Of a stretch of 8,791 bases of DNA, positions 6,422-8,791 are shown piece after piece; the stretch's first letter is position 1, and each line of letters begins with the position of its first letter. Source of the DNA: an uncultured Duncaniella sp. (GTDB taxonomy: Bacteria; Bacteroidota; Bacteroidia; Bacteroidales; Muribaculaceae); contig CAJTMJ010000071.1 in the NCBI GenBank assembly GCA_910577335.1, forward strand, positions 1 through 8,791, in the 5' to 3' direction. Under the pieces are notes generated by a model. The model was not told where the DNA came from. It saw only the letters and a list, made by a program, of their open reading frames with translations, and did not search any database. The position numbers and the translations under genes are program-made.

Positions 6422-6465
6422 CAATTCCTATGCCTACATAGATAAGTGTGCAGGCATAGGAATTG
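6422..6465 (-). terminator. Terminator hairpin between dsbD and the DUF6155-like gene
   Basis: Perfect 14-bp arms (CAATTCCTATGCCT at 6422-6435 and its complement at 6452-6465) enclose a 16-base loop. On the minus strand a T-rich tail (ATTTATTTTC) follows, and the hairpin starts 18 bases past the dsbD stop, as a terminator should. Because the next gene starts only 22 bases beyond it, the hairpin may also act as an attenuator or as an mRNA end stabiliser. Confidence 0.75.
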
Positions 6466-6483
6466 TTCAGTTATAGTATTCGC

Positions 6484-8541
6484 TTATTTTTTATATTCCT
6501 TTATACCTTTCTCAAGGAATTTTGAGAATTTGGGAATATTTTCATCGTAAGAGAAGGGCCCTGACAGTAGAGATCCGTTATTATCAAGGATAACGTAATA
6601 AGGTTGTGCGTTAGCGTTGAATTTATAACGTTGCAAATAGCTCCATTTGTCACCGTATGTGCGCAAGGTAACCTCTTTGCCATACTCTTCAACTACCATG
6701 GGTTCGGGCAACTTAGCTTTTTCGTCCACCATAAGTTTGATGACTACAAAATTGTCCTCTATCATAGCCTTTACATTGGCTTCGTCAAGCACGGCACCTT
6801 CCATCTTTCGGCAGTTGACACAACCGAATCCGGAGAAGTCTATAAGCACCGGTTTTCCGGCTTCAGCTGCTACCTTCATACCTTCTTCATAGTCATCATA
6901 TTCTTTGAACCCATGACCATAGAGGTTAAAGTCCTGAGTGAACAACGGAGGTACAAATGCACTTACGCCTTTAAGAGGTGCGCCCCAAAGACCGGGGATG
7001 AGATAGACTGTAAATGAGAGTGAAGCAAGAGCAAGGAAGAATCGACCCACTCCGACACTGCCAGCTGCCGGTCCGTAGTGAGAGAAATTGAACTTGCCGA
7101 GAAGATAAAGTCCGAGAAGAAGGAAGATCACAATCCAGAGAGCGAGGAATGCTTCACGATCAAGGATATGCCATCCGTAAGCAAGGTCGGCAACAGAAAG
7201 GAACTTCAGAGAAAGCGCAAGTTCGATAAAACCGAGTACAACTTTCAGTGTGTTCATCCATCCGCCTGAACGCGGTGCAGCCTGAAGCATGGTCGGGAAC
7301 ATGGCAAATAGCATGAATGGAAGAGCGAGCGCAGTCGAGAATCCAAGCATACCGATAGCCGGACCCCAAAGATTACCCATTGAAGCGGCTTCCACAAGCA
7401 AGGTGCCAATTATAGGACCTGTGCATGAGAAAGATACCAATGTAAGGGTGAACGCCATGAAGAATATGGACAGTAGACCTGTGGTGCGTTCGGCAGTGGC
7501 ATCCATCTTGTTTGACCATGATGCCGGGAGTTTTATGTCAAAAGCTCCGAAGAATGAGATGGCAAATACAACAAGGAGGAGGAAGAAGATGATGTTGCAA
7601 GTGGCAGATGTGGATAGTGCATTAAGTGAGCTTGCACCAAAAAGACCGGTGATAAGCAGACCGAGAGCCACGTAGATAACGATTATGGAAAGACCGTAGA
7701 TACATGCGTCGGCTATGGATTTCTTTCTGTCCTTACCTTTTTTTAGGAAGAAGCTTACGGTCATAGGTATCATGGGCCATACACATGGTGTGAACAATGC
7801 CACAAGACCGCCGAGGAAACATGTGAAGAATATATACCAAAGCGATGTGGTTGAGAGATCATCGGCATGGCTGTCTTCACTGTAGGTTACAGGTGCCCAA
7901 AGGTTTTCAGACTGTGTGCCGGATGCGGAAAGTTGAGGTGTAGCTGTGCTGTCGGCAGATTGTGCGTTCAGGCTGTCGGATATTTGTTTTACAACATCGC
8001 CTTCGGTGACTGCGCCATCCTCTTTTACTTCTTCGGCTGCTGTGTTTTTAGTGTCTTCAGCCTTTTTGGCATCTGTAATTTTGGCAGTGCCTGAAAGATT
8101 GAATGTGGTGCGTGAAGGTGGAATACAGTTCTCATCATTACATGCTGAACATACAATCTCAACATCTATTTTGAATTCGGGCTTTGTCGCTGTAAATTTT
8201 TGAGTGATGGTCACGTTTTGTGTCCACCATGCGAGTTCTGCTTCAAACATATCATCGTGCTGGCGATGAGGTACTTTTGAGGGAGCGATGCCCCCGTTTA
8301 GGGTTACTCCGTCAAGTTTCGGGAATGTGACTTCGAGCGGTTGTGGACCTATGTCGGGGTCAACATCATGCGAATACATGTGCCATCCGTTACTAATAGC
8401 AGCGGTAAGCACAACTTCACCTGTGTTGTCTCCGGTCATATTTATCTTTGCAGTCCACCGTACGGGATCCATTATCTGAGCTAAGGAAACTCCTACGGTG
8501 AGCATGATTAATGACACGAAGAGTGAAAGTCTCTTTTTCAT
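6484..8541 (-). CDS. dsbD: Thiol:disulfide interchange protein DsbD
   Basis: DsbD carries electrons from cytoplasmic thioredoxin across the inner membrane to reduce periplasmic thiol proteins, such as disulfide isomerases and cytochrome c maturation factors. The 685 residues show all three modules. A signal peptide (about 1-21) precedes the periplasmic alpha domain, with the pair Cys134/Cys139 in CNDENCIPP and an extra Cys131. A polar, low-complexity linker follows (about 155-228). The membrane beta domain has about eight helices, with redox cysteines Cys253 (TPCVWP) and Cys373 (FSCTGP). The C-terminal thioredoxin-like gamma domain has Cys574-Val-Asn-Cys577. The C-X4-C alpha-domain pair differs from the C-X5-C of E. 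coli and, as I recall, is usual for Bacteroidetes. It has its own promoter and terminator, so it is probably a single-gene unit. Confidence 0.95.
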   Translation of the reverse strand: MKKRLSLFVSLIMLTVGVSLAQIMDPVRWTAKINMTGDNTGEVVLTAAISNGWHMYSHDVDPDIGPQPLEVTFPKLDGVTLNGGIAPSKVPHRQHDDMFEAELAWWTQNVTITQKFTATKPEFKIDVEIVCSACNDENCIPPSRTTFNLSGTAKITDAKKAEDTKNTAAEEVKEDGAVTEGDVVKQISDSLNAQSADSTATPQLSASGTQSENLWAPVTYSEDSHADDLSTTSLWYIFFTCFLGGLVALFTPCVWPMIPMTVSFFLKKGKDRKKSIADACIYGLSIIVIYVALGLLITGLFGASSLNALSTSATCNIIFFLLLVVFAISFFGAFDIKLPASWSNKMDATAERTTGLLSIFFMAFTLTLVSFSCTGPIIGTLLVEAASMGNLWGPAIGMLGFSTALALPFMLFAMFPTMLQAAPRSGGWMNTLKVVLGFIELALSLKFLSVADLAYGWHILDREAFLALWIVIFLLLGLYLLGKFNFSHYGPAAGSVGVGRFFLALASLSFTVYLIPGLWGAPLKGVSAFVPPLFTQDFNLYGHGFKEYDDYEEGMKVAAEAGKPVLIDFSGFGCVNCRKMEGAVLDEANVKAMIEDNFVVIKLMVDEKAKLPEPMVVEEYGKEVTLRTYGDKWSYLQRYKFNANAQPYYVILDNNGSLLSGPFSYDENIPKFSKFLEKGIKEYKK

Positions 8542-8598
8542 AAGTGAATGATGTAAAATTGGTAATAGAGCAAGATTAAATTAAATTTTTTCAGCCAA

Positions 8599-8628
8599 CA
8601 AAATTACTTAAAAATATGCAATAGCCAA
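8599..8628 (-). promoter_or_regulatory. Promoter of dsbD
   Basis: Read on the minus strand, TTG at 8626-8628 is followed after 19 bases by TAATTTTG at 8599-8606, a full match to TAnnTTTG. Transcription would start near 8592, giving a leader of about 50 bases. The -7 region is identical over 13 bases to that of lgt, suggesting that the same primary sigma factor reads both. Confidence 0.7.
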
Positions 8629-8670
8629 TAAAATTAGCATCAAGAATCCGTCTATTTAAGAATAATAAGC

Positions 8671-8708
8671 AAAAAACCTGACAGAATGTAATATTCCATC
8701 AGGTTTTT
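8671..8708. terminator. Bidirectional-type terminator upstream of dsbD
   Basis: The stem AAAAACCTGA (8672-8681) / TCAGGTTTTT (8699-8708) continues, after a symmetrical CA/CA internal loop, into GAAT/ATTC around a 5-base loop. Tracts of A and T on both sides let it end transcription in either direction; the minus-strand tail has six T. Since dsbD has its promoter just beyond, it most likely ends a minus-strand gene lying right of the window and insulates dsbD. Confidence 0.8.
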
Positions 8709-8791
8709 CACTTAAAAATGTGTTGTGTTATCTCGTTTCATTAGTGTCCACTAAAAAATCATAAAAGTTCTTTGAAATAATTGAAATTCAA
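8709..8791 (-). other. Right-edge segment, possible tail of a minus-strand gene
   Basis: No complete gene lies here. On the minus strand the frame from 8791 is open for ten codons (LNFNYFKELL) to a TGA at 8759-8761. This could be the end of the gene that the terminator at 8671-8708 serves, but ten open codons prove nothing. Just beyond it is a dyad, TTAGTG-TC-CACTAA (8741-8754), within a sequence that resembles the left edge of the window. Confidence 0.25.

Noticed and set aside
6017..6445. Plus-strand open frame of 142 codons
   Set aside because: It is antisense to the DUF6155-like gene and crosses the terminator hairpin; the minus-strand gene has the more natural composition and fits the one-directional gene order.
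6604..7017. Plus-strand open frame of 137 codons
   Set aside because: Antisense to the conserved DsbD gamma domain and last membrane helices.
1..8791. CRISPR arrays, tRNA or rRNA genes, defence or toxin-antitoxin systems, secretion gene clusters
   Set aside because: No spaced repeats, cloverleaf-like sequence or characteristic protein families were seen; the two unknown small proteins show no toxin or antitoxin features.

Overview
The window looks like a chromosomal housekeeping stretch from a Bacteroidales bacterium, possibly of the Muribaculaceae. I infer this from three things. The promoters fit the Bacteroidetes pattern TTTG/TTG, about 20 bases, then TAnnTTTG. The genes mostly lack Shine-Dalgarno sequences. 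The gene families and their residue patterns are of the Bacteroidetes type. All nine complete genes lie on the minus strand, so the text below reads from the right end of the window to the left.

Layout: (1) The right edge (8542-8791) holds a nearly symmetrical terminator hairpin and the dsbD promoter. (2) dsbD (6484-8541) encodes a three-module thiol:disulfide reductant transporter and ends at a perfect 14-bp hairpin (6422-6465). (3) Next is a group of a DUF6155-like gene, a DUF695-like gene and a ClC chloride transporter gene, with no recognisable promoter of its own. The clc start codon sits in the loop of a perfect 10-bp inverted repeat. (4) lgt (2893-3756) makes the lipid modification of lipoproteins and has its own good promoter, whose spacer is filled by a 7+3+7 dyad. 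(5) A compact operon pheS - fluC/crcB - nth - TRIC-type channel gene (111-2804) has gaps of 10, 4 and 19 bases and ends at a terminator hairpin (61-92).

The genes cover translation (PheS), DNA repair (Nth), envelope biogenesis (Lgt, DsbD) and ion handling (FluC, ClC, TRIC). Three separate ion channels or transporters in under 6 kb is a mild theme, but they lie in different transcription units. I found no tRNA, rRNA, CRISPR array, complete mobile element or obvious new multi-gene system. The most notable signals are regulatory: the start-codon hairpin of clc, the dyad inside the lgt promoter, and the hairpin just upstream of the DUF6155 gene. The two window edges also carry similar short sequences pointing inward that could be the tails of elements or genes lying outside the window.
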